NCBI GenBank assembly: GCA_012026785.1
Contig: VEOW01000002.1
Span: 1 to 54,849 of the forward strand
DNA length: 54,849 nt
Reading direction: 5' to 3'
From: Chloroflexota bacterium
Lineage (GTDB): Bacteria; Chloroflexota; Limnocylindria; Limnocylindrales; CSP1-4
This document shows, piece after piece, positions 8,178 through 16,288 of the stretch (within the stretch, counting starts at the first letter, position 1; every line of letters starts with the position of its first letter). The notes beneath the pieces are model-generated. The model worked only from the letters and a program-made list of their open reading frames with translations, had not been told where the DNA came from and searched no databases. A program made the position numbers and the translations under genes.

Positions 8178-8210
8178 TGCCTTCGAACGCGAACAGCCGT
8201 TCGATGCTGT

Positions 8211-8584
8211 GGGGATGCGTGGTCTCGACAGGGTCTGGCTGTCAGCGGACGCGAGCCGAGGTGCCGTCAGGCCTCGCTAAACAGGCGGCAAAACGAAGTA
8301 CCTGCCAACAAGCAGTCGACTCTCGCCCTCGCGGCCTAAGGCCGTAAGGTGAGCGTGGAAGCAGCCTCCGCCCCGCGGGCTGTGGAAGCGTCATGCAGCG
8401 GGGCTGCAGACCGGACGAGCGTCGCGTAGTCCGGGACCAAGCCCGATCTAGGGGAACGTGACTGGACCGCCGGGCAGGGTGCCGATCCTCGGCCCAGCGG
8501 TTGACGAAAACGATCGGACACGCTCGTAGTGGCTGCTGGCGAAGGGTCCTGGACGGGGAGTTCGACTCTCCCCCATCTCCACCA
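8211..8584 (+). ncRNA. ssrA: Transfer-messenger RNA
   Basis: A one-piece tmRNA of about 374 bases. The 5' end GGGGATGCGTGGTCTCGACA pairs over seven bases with the 3' end CATCTCC-ACCA, and the T arm ggggagTTCGACTCtcccc is intact with an encoded CCA. The tag reading frame ends at TAA 8337-8339 and gives NEVPANKQSTLALAA. The final LALAA is the usual protease-recognition end. The resume codon lies near 8286-8292 but was not settled. It rescues stalled ribosomes with SmpB, which is not in this window. Confidence 0.95.
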
Positions 8585-8592
8585 ACTCCCGA

Positions 8593-9204
8593 TCAGGTGC
8601 GATCTCCGGCGAGGAGGCGCGCGCGGCCGTTCGGGCGGTAGGTCAGGATCGTCATCCCGCCCGGGAACGACCGCGACTCGACGAGCTCCATGTCGTGCGA
8701 TTGGCCATGCTCCGGGAAGACCCGCAGCCCGTCGCCGAGCACGACCGGGGTCAGCCGCAGGTTGAGCTCGTCGACGAGGTCGCGCTCGAGCAGCCAGCGC
8801 AGCAGCTCGCCGCTGCCGTGGACCTGGACCTCCCGCCCGGGCTGCGCCTTGAGCTCGCGCACGGCTGCCTCGACGTCACCCGAGATGAAGTGCGTGTTCT
8901 GCCACGTCGAGTCGGTGCGGGTCGTGGACGGCACGTACTTGGGCAGGACGTTGATGCCGTGGGAGACCGGGTCGCCCGAGTCGTGGTTCGGCCAGTAGGG
9001 CTCCCAGATCTCGAAGGTTCGACGCCCGAGGAGGAGGGCATCCGCCCGTGCGAACCACGACAGGAGCCACGGCCAGGACTCCTCGTCGGCGTGCGCCGCC
9101 GTCCAGCCGCCCCGTTCGAACCCGCCGCGCCGGTCCTCGTCGGGTCCGCCGGGACCCTGGTAGACGCCATCCAGCGTGATCATCATCGATGCCGTCAGCT
9201 TCAT
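8593..9204 (-). CDS. Dihydrofolate reductase family protein (RibD C-terminal-like)
   Basis: A 203-residue protein with the RibD/DHFR-like reductase fold. It starts MKLTASMMITLDGVYQG, has ADALLLGRRTFEIW in the cofactor region, VQVHGSGELLRWLLERDLVD (the G-S-G NADPH motif) and ends with LRLTPVVLGDGLRVFP. Such stand-alone homologues are widespread in soil bacteria, and their substrate is usually unknown rather than folate. A GGGGAGG ribosome site lies 5 bases before the ATG. The flavin monooxygenase gene ends 12 bases upstream, so the two probably form one transcript. Its stop is only 8 bases from the tmRNA 3' end, with convergent transcription. Confidence 0.85.
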   Translation of the reverse strand: MKLTASMMITLDGVYQGPGGPDEDRRGGFERGGWTAAHADEESWPWLLSWFARADALLLGRRTFEIWEPYWPNHDSGDPVSHGINVLPKYVPSTTRTDSTWQNTHFISGDVEAAVRELKAQPGREVQVHGSGELLRWLLERDLVDELNLRLTPVVLGDGLRVFPEHGQSHDMELVESRSFPGGMTILTYRPNGRARLLAGDRT

Positions 9205-9216
9205 CGGAGCCTCCCC

Positions 9217-10242
9217 TTACCGCCAGCCGAGCTCAGGGGCGACGTACTTCAGGATGCTTTCGACGGCGTGGGCGTTGTACTCGACGCCGAGCTGGTTGGG
9301 AACCGTCAGCAGCAACGTGTCGGCGGCCTGGATGGCCGTGTCCTCGGCGAGCTGCTTCACGAGGACATCCGGCTCGGCGGCGTACGAGCGCCCGAAGATG
9401 GCCTTCGTCTGGGGGTCGATATAGCCGACCTTGTCGGTGTCCTGGTTGCCACGCCCGAAGTAGGCCCGATCGCGGTCGTCGACCAGGGCGAAGATGCTCC
9501 GGCTGACCGAGACCCGCGGCTCGCGCTGATGCCCGGCCGCCGTCCAGGCCTCGCGGAACAGCCGGATCTGCTCGGCCTGGAGCTCGTGGAAGGGCACGCC
9601 GGCGTCCTCGGTCATCAGCGTCGACGACATCATGTTCAGGCCCTGCTGGGCTGCCCACTCCGCGGTCGCCCGCGAGCCGGCGCCCCACCAGATTCGATCG
9701 CGCAGCCCGGGAGCGTACGGCTCCGGGCGGAGCAGCCCGGGAGGATTCGGAAACATCGGCGTCGGGTTCGGCTCGGCGAATCCGGCGCCGGTGATGACCT
9801 TGAGGAAGACCTCCGTGTGCTGGCGCGCCAGGTTGGCGCCGACCGGGTCGTCCTCGCCGGGCTGATAGCCGAAGTAGCGGAAGCCGTCGATGACCTGCTC
9901 GGGTGAGCCGCGGCTGATCCCGAGCTGGAGGCGGCCGCCGGCGATGAGATCGGCCGCGCCGGCGTCCTCGGCCATGTACAGCGGGTTCTCGTAGCGCATG
10001 TCGATGACGGCGGTCCCGATCTCGATCCGCCTGGTTCGAGCACCGACCGCGGCGAGCAACGGGAAGGGCGACGCAAGCTGCTGGGCGAAGTGGTGGACCC
10101 GGAAGTAGGCGCCGTCGGCGCCGAGGTCCTCGACGGCCTCGGCGAGCTCGATCGACTGGATGAGGGCGTCGGAGCCCGAACGGACTTGCGAGTACGGCGA
10201 GTCGGACCAGTGGCCGAACGACAGGAACCCGATCTTCTTCAC
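9217..10242 (-). CDS. LLM-class flavin-dependent oxidoreductase (luciferase-like)
   Basis: A 341-residue protein of the bacterial luciferase-like monooxygenase family, a TIM barrel that uses reduced FMN or F420. Typical segments are DGAYFRVHHF, IEIGTAVIDMRYENPLYMAEDA and RLQLGISRGSPEQVIDGF. The GTG start at 10242 lies 6 bases from a minus-strand TAGACT box, so it is probably leaderless. It is co-directional and closely spaced with the DHFR-like reductase, a pairing that suggests a redox function. The substrate is unknown. Confidence 0.87.
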   Translation of the reverse strand: MKKIGFLSFGHWSDSPYSQVRSGSDALIQSIELAEAVEDLGADGAYFRVHHFAQQLASPFPLLAAVGARTRRIEIGTAVIDMRYENPLYMAEDAGAADLIAGGRLQLGISRGSPEQVIDGFRYFGYQPGEDDPVGANLARQHTEVFLKVITGAGFAEPNPTPMFPNPPGLLRPEPYAPGLRDRIWWGAGSRATAEWAAQQGLNMMSSTLMTEDAGVPFHELQAEQIRLFREAWTAAGHQREPRVSVSRSIFALVDDRDRAYFGRGNQDTDKVGYIDPQTKAIFGRSYAAEPDVLVKQLAEDTAIQAADTLLLTVPNQLGVEYNAHAVESILKYVAPELGWR

Positions 10243-10248
10243 TCGTCG

Positions 10249-10254
10249 AGTCTA
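10249..10254 (-). promoter_or_regulatory. Probable -10 box (TAGACT) for the flavin monooxygenase gene
   Basis: TAGACT on the minus strand ends 6 bases before the GTG at 10242, the spacing expected for transcription starting at or next to the start codon. No -35 was recognised. Confidence 0.5.
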
Positions 10255-10270
10255 TGGGCGGTTGCGAAAG

Positions 10271-10900
10271 CTAGCCCATCGGCCGTTCCGGCGGGACGTC
10301 CAGCCAGCCCTCGCGGTCGGCCCGGATCGCCAGCTCGGTCCGACTCGCGACCCCGAACCGATGGAACATGTGCAGGAGGTGCTTCTCGACCGTCTTGCGG
10401 GCCGCGCCGATCCGGCGCCCGATCTCGTCGTTCGAATGACCCTCGAGGAGGAGTCGCAGGACCTCGCGCTCGCGCTGGGTCAGCACGGCCAGGCCCGTCC
10501 TGCCCTGCCGCACCTGCTCCGTCGTGAACAGCGACTCGCCGTTCGCGACGCGCCTGATGGCGCTCACCAGCTCGTCGAGCGGCGCCGTCTTGAGCAGGAA
10601 GCCCATCGCGCCGAACCGGAGCGCCGCGGCCACGTACTGCGGTGTCTCGAAGGACGACAGGATGAGGACGGCGGGGCCGTCATCGCGGGACGACTGGGCC
10701 ACGAGCTCGATGCCATTGCCGTCCGGCAGGCGAACGTCGAGCAGGACCACGTCGATGTCGTCACGGGCGAGCAGGGCTCGTCCCTCCGCGATCGTCCCAC
10801 CCCGACCGACGATCTCGACGTCGTCGATGGAGCCGAGGGCGGCCTGGAGGCCCCCGATCACGACCGGGTGGTCGTCGACGAGGGCGACCCGGATCCTCAT
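10271..10900 (-). CDS. NarL/FixJ-family response regulator
   Basis: A 209-residue regulator. The receiver domain (about 1-120) has the acidic pair VDDHP, the phospho-acceptor Asp in VVLLDVRLPDG, Ser in LILSS and Lys in LLKTAP. The output domain is a LuxR-type HTH, LTQREREVLRLLLEGHSN to KTVEKHLLHMFHRFGV. Its ATG overlaps the stop of the histidine kinase gene upstream (ATGA), so the two form a two-component pair. Target genes are not evident; the divergent crystallin gene is the nearest candidate. Confidence 0.93.
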   Translation of the reverse strand: MRIRVALVDDHPVVIGGLQAALGSIDDVEIVGRGGTIAEGRALLARDDIDVVLLDVRLPDGNGIELVAQSSRDDGPAVLILSSFETPQYVAAALRFGAMGFLLKTAPLDELVSAIRRVANGESLFTTEQVRQGRTGLAVLTQREREVLRLLLEGHSNDEIGRRIGAARKTVEKHLLHMFHRFGVASRTELAIRADREGWLDVPPERPMG

Positions 10901-12492
10901 CGACGCCAGGTCAGCCGGATGGTCGTGCCGGCATCGGAGCCGGTGACCGCGAGATCGGCATCGATCGCCTCGGCGCGGCGCCGCATGGAAGCCAGGCCCA
11001 GGCGTCCCCGTTGGGCCGCCTCGCGACCGGCGTTGCGCCCGATACCCACGCCGTCGTCGGCGATCTCGAGCTCGACGACGTCCGGGGCGATCGCCCCGCG
11101 GATGGCGACGCTGCTGGCCCTGGCGTGTCGGAGGGCGTTCGAAACGGCCTCCTGAGCAATCCGGAACGCCGCGAGCTCGACCGCCGGGGGCGGCCGGTGG
11201 TCACGATCGATCCCGGTGGCGTCCTTCAGCGCCACGGCGACTGCGACCGCATCGGTGGTCGAGCGCTCCGCGAGGAACTCGAGCGCCGACGGGAGGCCGA
11301 GGTCGTCGAGCACGGGCGGTCGAAGCTCGGTGGCCACCGCCCGCAGGTGCCCTGCCACGCGTCGCAGCTGGTCGCTCTCGGCGCGCGCCTCGGGCACGAG
11401 CTCCAGGCGGCGGATGACCCCGGTCAGCTCCTGGAGCGGCACGTCGTGCAGCTCGCGGGCCATCCGGGCTCGCTCGGCCTCGAACGCTTCCTCGGCCGCC
11501 TCGCGTCGAATGTCGGCGACGAGCGCATCGCCGAGCCGCCAGAACCACGCCCGTCGGAGCCCCGGGAGCGCCAGGAGTGCGAGCAGGGCGACGACCCACA
11601 CGAGCGCCGCCGGCAGCAGCAGGACATAGACCCCGAGGAGCGCCAGCCCGGCGATCACGGCCAGCAACACGGCGTCGACGAGCGCCGGGCGGGCGAGGTG
11701 GATCGGTTCGCGACGGACGAGCGGCATCAGGGTGTAGGCCGCCAGGACGGCCAGCGTGGCCCAGACCGCCAGGAGGGACCTCGCGCGCTCGAGATCGTCG
11801 TAGCCAGCATCGGCGCTGGCGCGGGCGGCCACCCAGGCCGCGACGAGCGTGACGGCGGCGACGCCAAGGGCCACGGCGAGGGCACGGAGCGGGAGCCGGC
11901 CCCGACGGGTCGCGAGCCACAGCGACGGAACAAGCGGAGCGGCGGCCATCGAGGCGGTCGACAGCTGCGGCTCGCCGAGCAGCTCCAGCGGGGTCGAGGC
12001 GGCAAGGAGCGCGACGCAGGCTGCGGGGAGGACCCACCGACGGTTCGTTCGCAGGAAGACCACGGCAAGGCCGCCGGCAAGCAGGGCGACGATGGCCGCG
12101 GGGAGGCTCCCACGCAGGGCTGTTTCAGCGACTGCGGCGGAGATGGGTTGGGCAACGCCGTGAACCTCGACCTCCAAATACCAACCGCCAGGCTCGATTT
12201 CGGACCGGAACGCGAGGACTCGCTGTCCAGGCTTGACTCCACTGCCCCAGGCGAAGCCGCTCGGTGAGACAGCGGCGATCGATCGACCATCGCCACTCGG
12301 TTCCACCCCTGGCTGCGGATACCCGTCAAAGGCGGCTGACGTCGCCAAGACCGCAAGAACGAAGGCGCCGATCGCGATTACCGTCAGGCCGCCCCGTCGA
12401 AGCCTGTAGCCGATCGCCCTGGGTGGCAATGGAGGAGATCCCGCCCTAAAGCGGAGGGTTTTCCTCCATATACGCGGGGCTGCCCAACCCAT
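10897..12492 (-). CDS. Membrane sensor histidine kinase (NarX/HisKA_3 type)
   Basis: A kinase of about 531 residues. A first membrane helix (LTVIAIGAFVLAVLA) is followed by a short extracellular region with a PDZ-like SGVKPGQRVLAF, then about seven further hydrophobic segments. The HisKA_3 dimerisation helix carries the phospho-His in MARELHDVPLQELTG. The HATPase domain has AQEAVSNALRHA and IADDGVGIG. The ORF track begins at 12573, but that start would overlap the divergent gene. ATG 12492 is preferred because TACGCT lies 8 bases upstream, as in other leaderless genes here. The signal is unknown, but many N-terminal helices suggest a membrane-state stimulus. Confidence 0.88.
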   Translation of the reverse strand: MGWAAPRIWRKTLRFRAGSPPLPPRAIGYRLRRGGLTVIAIGAFVLAVLATSAAFDGYPQPGVEPSGDGRSIAAVSPSGFAWGSGVKPGQRVLAFRSEIEPGGWYLEVEVHGVAQPISAAVAETALRGSLPAAIVALLAGGLAVVFLRTNRRWVLPAACVALLAASTPLELLGEPQLSTASMAAAPLVPSLWLATRRGRLPLRALAVALGVAAVTLVAAWVAARASADAGYDDLERARSLLAVWATLAVLAAYTLMPLVRREPIHLARPALVDAVLLAVIAGLALLGVYVLLLPAALVWVVALLALLALPGLRRAWFWRLGDALVADIRREAAEEAFEAERARMARELHDVPLQELTGVIRRLELVPEARAESDQLRRVAGHLRAVATELRPPVLDDLGLPSALEFLAERSTTDAVAVAVALKDATGIDRDHRPPPAVELAAFRIAQEAVSNALRHARASSVAIRGAIAPDVVELEIADDGVGIGRNAGREAAQRGRLGLASMRRRAEAIDADLAVTGSDAGTTIRLTWRR

Positions 12493-12500
12493 AGCGTCAG

Positions 12501-12506
12501 AGCGTA
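12501..12506 (-). promoter_or_regulatory. Probable -10 box (TACGCT) for the two-component operon
   Basis: TACGCT on the minus strand ends 8 bases before ATG 12492. This supports that start for the histidine kinase and a leaderless transcript. It sits in a gap of under 60 bases shared with the divergent crystallin gene. Confidence 0.45.
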
Positions 12507-12550
12507 CGCGGCTTGGAGGGTCGTGGGGGGTCTGATCGGAGGGACGCATC

Positions 12551-13063
12551 GTGCGCAAGCGGATCGGGGGCATCGGAATTCTCGGGCTGATGGTGGTGGC
12601 GATGCCGGGGCTCGTTTCGGCAGGCCCGCCGAGCGACGCGGGTGGCGGTGGCGAGACGCCGAGAGTGACCGTCGATCTCGATGGCCGGCCGATCGACGCC
12701 GGCCGAGCGGCGGAGTTCTACTGCCATGACTTCGACTACCCGGCGATCCATTGCTACCGAGACTCGGCCGACCTGGAGGCCTCGACGGCGGTGACGCTGG
12801 CGGCGGCCGCGGTCGATTACGTCGTCGTCTTCGACTACACCTGGTTCGCCGGGCCGTACATGTACATCTCGCAGGACTACACGGCCCTGGTGTTCCTCGG
12901 CTGGAACGACCGGATCAGCTCGTTCATGGCCCGCAACAGTCAACGCGGGTACCTCTGGACCGACTGGTTCTACAGCGGGACTGGCTACTACTTCTGCTGC
13001 AACCAGCAGGTGGCCTCGCTCGGCAGCTTCAACAACACCTTCAGCTCCGTCCACCGCTCGTGA
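12551..13063 (+). CDS. Secreted beta-gamma-crystallin-like calcium-binding protein
   Basis: A 170-residue protein with a signal peptide (MRKRIGGIGILGLMVVAMPG, cleavage after LVSA). The mature part has two Greek-key-like motifs. FDYTWFAG fits the F-x4-F-x-G start of a crystallin motif, and LGWNDRISSF and GSFNNTFSSV each fit the beta-gamma-crystallin calcium motif (N/D)(N/D)xx(S/T)S. Mature Cys residues include FCCN. The start is GTG 12551 with GGAGGG upstream at good spacing. The related alternative is a peptidase-inhibitor I36-like domain, which shares this fold. It is coupled to the DUF3892 gene. Confidence 0.75.
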   Translation: MRKRIGGIGILGLMVVAMPGLVSAGPPSDAGGGGETPRVTVDLDGRPIDAGRAAEFYCHDFDYPAIHCYRDSADLEASTAVTLAAAAVDYVVVFDYTWFAGPYMYISQDYTALVFLGWNDRISSFMARNSQRGYLWTDWFYSGTGYYFCCNQQVASLGSFNNTFSSVHRS

Positions 13064-13386
13064 CCGTGAAGGCCGACTTCAGCTCGGCGGAGCCGCGGCT
13101 CAGCATCCGCGTGGCCTGCATCGTCCGTTCCGACCGGACGGCCCCCCACTACCGGATCCGGGCGATCGGCGGGACCGGGCGAGACGGTCGTTCGTGGCGG
13201 CTGAGCGAGGAGGCCGCGATCGCGGCGATCGAGAACGAGCGTGCGTCGTTCTACATCGAAGGCGCGGGCGGCCAGCGGGTCGGCCTGACGGTTGGCATCG
13301 GCGTCGGCAAGCTGTACCTCAAGACCAAGATCGACATGGACTCCCCCGAGGGGCTGCTCGGCCTGCCCGAGTGCGAGGAGCGCTGA
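13060..13386 (+). CDS. DUF3892 domain protein
   Basis: A 108-residue protein starting at GTG 13060, which overlaps the stop of the crystallin-like gene (GTGA) and implies translational coupling. The ORF track begins it at 12751, inside the upstream gene in another frame. Residues about 20-85 (IRVACIVRSD, YRIRAIGG, WRLSEEAAIAAIENERASFY) match DUF3892, a small domain of unknown function. No signal peptide is visible, unlike its partner, so the two products probably act in different compartments. Confidence 0.7.
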   Translation: MTVKADFSSAEPRLSIRVACIVRSDRTAPHYRIRAIGGTGRDGRSWRLSEEAAIAAIENERASFYIEGAGGQRVGLTVGIGVGKLYLKTKIDMDSPEGLLGLPECEER

Positions 13387-13433
13387 CGCACCGCTAACGG
13401 CAGGCTGACCATTCCGCGGCTCGACGTGACGAC

Positions 13434-13478
13434 TATCCTGCGGTCATGCGGCTGTCGCGTTCCCGGGCGCCGTCCTAG
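13434..13478 (+). other. Possible leaderless 10-codon leader ORF
   Basis: TATCCT (13434-13439) is followed 6 bases later by ATG 13446, which opens a 10-codon frame (MRLSRSRAPS) ending in TAG at 13476-13478. The spacing is the same as for the leaderless genes in this window. The next gene starts 35 bases further on, with no clear ribosome site. It may be a leader peptide, or simply the 5' end of the following transcript. Confidence 0.3.
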
Positions 13479-13513
13479 CGCCGTCGAAGGCCGTCATCGG
13501 GCTGGATCGAACG

Positions 13514-14206
13514 ATGGACCCCCCCGGTCCCGGTCCCGGCCAGCGGGACCACGAGCCGCCACGCGACGCCGAGTCGACGTCCTTCTCCGCGTTCGACCGG
13601 CTCCTGGACACGTGCCGTCGAACGCGGGCCGTCCTCGTCGCGGTTGTCCACGAACGAGCCGACGACGGCGAACAGGTGCGGGCAATTCTCGCGAACGAGG
13701 CCCTCGAGCACGTCGACGCGGTCCTCGACGGCCTGACCTTCCTGGCCCGAGCCGGCTCGTTCACGGGCGAGGAGCTGCGGGCCCTGGTGCGCCGGGCCGG
13801 CATCGTCGAGCGCCCGCGACCCGGGACGCCGGACGCGATCGTGGCCGAGCTCGAGGCGGCCGCGGAACGCCAGCTGGCCGAGCTCGAGCGGGCATCCGCA
13901 CCTCGGGCGCTGCGGGCGGTCGACGGCCGGGCAATGCTGGCCGCTGGCCACGCCCGGGTGGTGTTCTCGATCATCCCCCGGTTGCCGCCGGAGGCCGTGG
14001 CCTGGCCGCAGCCGCACCGCACCTACGCGGACATCCCCGTCCCGCGCAGCGAGGCCGAGCTGCTGTCGCGCGCCGAGGAGCTCGCCGCGGTGCTGTGGCG
14101 GATCGCCGCCGGCGACGGTCGGCGCGACGAGGCGATGCGTCGAACGCTGGCCTTCTACGAAGCCGGTTCGCGACTGTCGATGAGCGGCGCCTTCCGGGCG
14201 GCCTGA
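13514..14206 (+). CDS. Hypothetical protein, helical, no recognised family
   Basis: A 230-residue protein that I do not recognise. It is rich in Ala, Glu, Arg and Leu and mostly helical by pattern, with no signal peptide or membrane segment. The strand choice over the long minus-strand ORF at 13475-14359 rests on reasonable amino-acid composition in this frame, including WRIAAGDGRRDEAMRRTLAFYE near the C-terminus and RVVFSIIPRLPPEA in the middle. The start ATG 13514 has no clear ribosome site. Confidence 0.6.
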   Translation: MDPPGPGPGQRDHEPPRDAESTSFSAFDRLLDTCRRTRAVLVAVVHERADDGEQVRAILANEALEHVDAVLDGLTFLARAGSFTGEELRALVRRAGIVERPRPGTPDAIVAELEAAAERQLAELERASAPRALRAVDGRAMLAAGHARVVFSIIPRLPPEAVAWPQPHRTYADIPVPRSEAELLSRAEELAAVLWRIAAGDGRRDEAMRRTLAFYEAGSRLSMSGAFRAA

Positions 14207-14244
14207 CCGGGAGCGCCCGACAGACCCGCGATCGCCGGGCCGCC

Positions 14245-14250
14245 TATCCT
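14245..14250 (+). promoter_or_regulatory. Probable -10 box (TATCCT) for the SecD-like lipoprotein gene
   Basis: TATCCT ends 8 bases before GTG 14259, the leaderless spacing seen repeatedly in this window. It is the same hexamer as at 13434. Confidence 0.45.
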
Positions 14251-14258
14251 CGGCGCTC

Positions 14259-14966
14259 GTGAGCCATGGCAGACGAGCGACTCGATGGCCGTTCGCGCTC
14301 GCACTGGGCGTCAGCCTGCTGGGCGCCGGCTGCTCAGCCGGACCAAACGCGACGCCCACCCCGAGCCCGGACCTCGAGCCGACGACCTACACGCTCTGCC
14401 CACCCTCGGGTGAGCTGCCCGCTTCGACGGAGAACGAGGCCGCGATCTCGGTCATCGAGGGTCGGCTGGCGACCCTCGGCATCAGCGGCCAGGTGACGAT
14501 CGGGAGCTGCCTGGACGTCGCGCTCGAGGGGACCCCCGAGGACGACGCGCTGCGTGCGGTCCTGTTCGGGTCCGGTCTGGCCTCGATCGTGGCCGTGCCT
14601 CCCACCCGTGCGGCTGAGGTCGTCGTCGGCCTGGCGCCGCCCGACGAGCTCACGACCGTGGTCGATCCGAACAGCGGCGCGATCGCCGGCGCCACGGTCG
14701 AGGGGCCAGCCGTCGACGTGCAGCTGAGCGACGCCGGCGCCGCGCTCCTGTCGACCTGGACGATGAGTCACGCCGGCGAAGCGCTGGCCCTCGTGATCGA
14801 CGGCCGGGTCATCGGTTCCGTGCCGATCGACGGGACCAACGCCTCGGGGGGCCTCCGAATCCCGGTGACGACCGAGGCCGGGCTCACCCCGGCAGCGGTG
14901 GCGGCGCTGCTGGCCGCCGGCCCGCTTCCCGGCGACTGGCGCCAACCGGAGGCGCCGCAGGGCTGA
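14259..14966 (+). CDS. Putative lipoprotein with SecD-like (P1/SDF) domain
   Basis: A 235-residue protein with a signal sequence and lipobox-like LLGAGC, then a Pro/Thr-rich linker. Residues about 55-85 (ISVIEGRLATLGISGQVTIG) and about 145-200 (VDVQLSDAGAALLSTWTMSH, ALVIDGRVIGSVPIDG) resemble the extracytoplasmic head region of SecD, where the pattern of substrate strand then 'v.s.P.i' is characteristic. It lacks the SecD membrane domain, so it is not a translocase. It could be an exported chaperone or an evolutionary offshoot. The start is GTG 14259, probably leaderless. Confidence 0.65.
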   Translation: MSHGRRATRWPFALALGVSLLGAGCSAGPNATPTPSPDLEPTTYTLCPPSGELPASTENEAAISVIEGRLATLGISGQVTIGSCLDVALEGTPEDDALRAVLFGSGLASIVAVPPTRAAEVVVGLAPPDELTTVVDPNSGAIAGATVEGPAVDVQLSDAGAALLSTWTMSHAGEALALVIDGRVIGSVPIDGTNASGGLRIPVTTEAGLTPAAVAALLAAGPLPGDWRQPEAPQG

Positions 14967-15028
14967 GATCTCGCGCGGCGAGCAACGACATCCAAGACGG
15001 GCGCCCGGCGGGCGGCAAGGATCCGCGC

Positions 15029-16279
15029 ATGCATGCCTATCTGCAGGTCCTACGGCGCCGTGACTTCGGATTGCTGTGGGTCGGCGCGACCGTCTCCACG
15101 CTCGGCGACGGGATGACGATCGTCGCCCTGATCTGGCTCGTGCTCGAGCGCACGAGCTCGCCGATCGCCGTCGGCTGGCTGACGTTCCTGTACACCGCCC
15201 CGGTCGTCATCGGCGGCGTCGTCGCGGGCACGCTCCTCGACCGCTTCGACCGACGCCGGGTCATGGCCGCCGACACGGTCGCCCGGGCCGCCCTCATGGC
15301 CAGCGTGCCCATCCTCGACGCCACCGTCGGGCTGCCGACGTGGTGGCTGTACGTCGTGGCAGCCGGCTATGGCGCCTTGATGATGGTCCCGCTCGCCGGC
15401 GTTCCGGCGCTGATCCCGAGCCTTGTCGACGACCACGAGCTGACGAGCGCCAACGCCCTCGAATCGATCTCCTACGGCGTCGGCGGGATCCTCGGGCCGG
15501 CCCTGGCCGGGCTGCTCGTGGCGATCATCGGCGCGCCGGCTGTCATCGGCCTCGATGCGCTGACCTACCTTGGTTTCTTCGGCTGCCTGGTGCTGATCCG
15601 CCCCATCCCCGCCGCTCACGGCAGAGCCGGCGCGGTACCCCGTGGGGGTGGTATCGGCGCGGTGCTTCGGATGCTCATGTCATCGCCGCCGATCGTGGCG
15701 ACGACCCTGATGTTCATGGCGGCCAACGTCGGCCAGGGCATCTTCACGGTCGCGGTGCCGATCTACGCCGTCAACGTGCTGGGGCGAGACGCGGCCGCCT
15801 ACGGCGCCATCCTGGCGGCCTTCTCCGGCGGCCTGCTCCTCGGCTCGATCGTCGTCGGGGCGGTCGGGACCCCCCTCCGGCTCGGCAGGGCCATCGCCGC
15901 GGCCCAGTTCGCGGCCGGTCTCGTACTGCTGGGCTTCGTGGGCCGCCCCGAGCTGCCGGTCAGCCTCGCCCTCGGCGCGGCATTCGGGCTCGGCGCGTCG
16001 CCGCTGACGATCTGGGCCCAGACGATCCGGATGCGCCTCATTCCCGCGGACCAGCGCGGCCGGGCGTTCGCGTTGCTGCGCACGCTCATGCAATCGGCGC
16101 CACCGCTCGGCGGTCTCGCCGGCGGGTTGGTGATCGCCCGGACCGGCATCGACGCGGCGTTCGTCCTGGCATCGCTCGCCATCGCCGTGCCGGGGGCAGT
16201 CGGGCTCGTGGCCCGGGCACTCGACGACGCGTCGGTCTCGCAGGTCGGGGTGGTGGATTCGCGTCTCGCGATCGAGTAA
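15029..16279 (+). CDS. MFS transporter (MFS_3/enterobactin-exporter type)
   Basis: A 416-residue integral membrane protein with about 12 hydrophobic segments. The N-terminus FGLLWVGATVSTLGDGMTIV and the loop motif GTLLDRFDRRRVM (motif A) are typical of the MFS_3 group of proton-driven exporters. An AAGGA-like ribosome site lies before ATG 15029. The next gene, an AraC-type regulator, begins 9 bases after the stop. The pair resembles an efflux pump with its own regulator. The substrate is unknown. Confidence 0.88.
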   Translation: MHAYLQVLRRRDFGLLWVGATVSTLGDGMTIVALIWLVLERTSSPIAVGWLTFLYTAPVVIGGVVAGTLLDRFDRRRVMAADTVARAALMASVPILDATVGLPTWWLYVVAAGYGALMMVPLAGVPALIPSLVDDHELTSANALESISYGVGGILGPALAGLLVAIIGAPAVIGLDALTYLGFFGCLVLIRPIPAAHGRAGAVPRGGGIGAVLRMLMSSPPIVATTLMFMAANVGQGIFTVAVPIYAVNVLGRDAAAYGAILAAFSGGLLLGSIVVGAVGTPLRLGRAIAAAQFAAGLVLLGFVGRPELPVSLALGAAFGLGASPLTIWAQTIRMRLIPADQRGRAFALLRTLMQSAPPLGGLAGGLVIARTGIDAAFVLASLAIAVPGAVGLVARALDDASVSQVGVVDSRLAIE

Positions 16280-16282
16280 CCT
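16277..16282 (+). promoter_or_regulatory. Probable -10 box (TAACCT) for the AraC regulator gene
   Basis: TAACCT includes the MFS stop codon TAA and ends 6 bases before ATG 16289. That would allow the regulator to be expressed from its own leaderless promoter as well as by readthrough. Confidence 0.4.
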
Positions 16283-16288
16283 GCATCA

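Noticed and set aside
13475-14359. Minus-strand ORF opposite the unknown gene
   Set aside because: The plus-strand frame has the more protein-like composition; the minus frame shows antisense-type composition.
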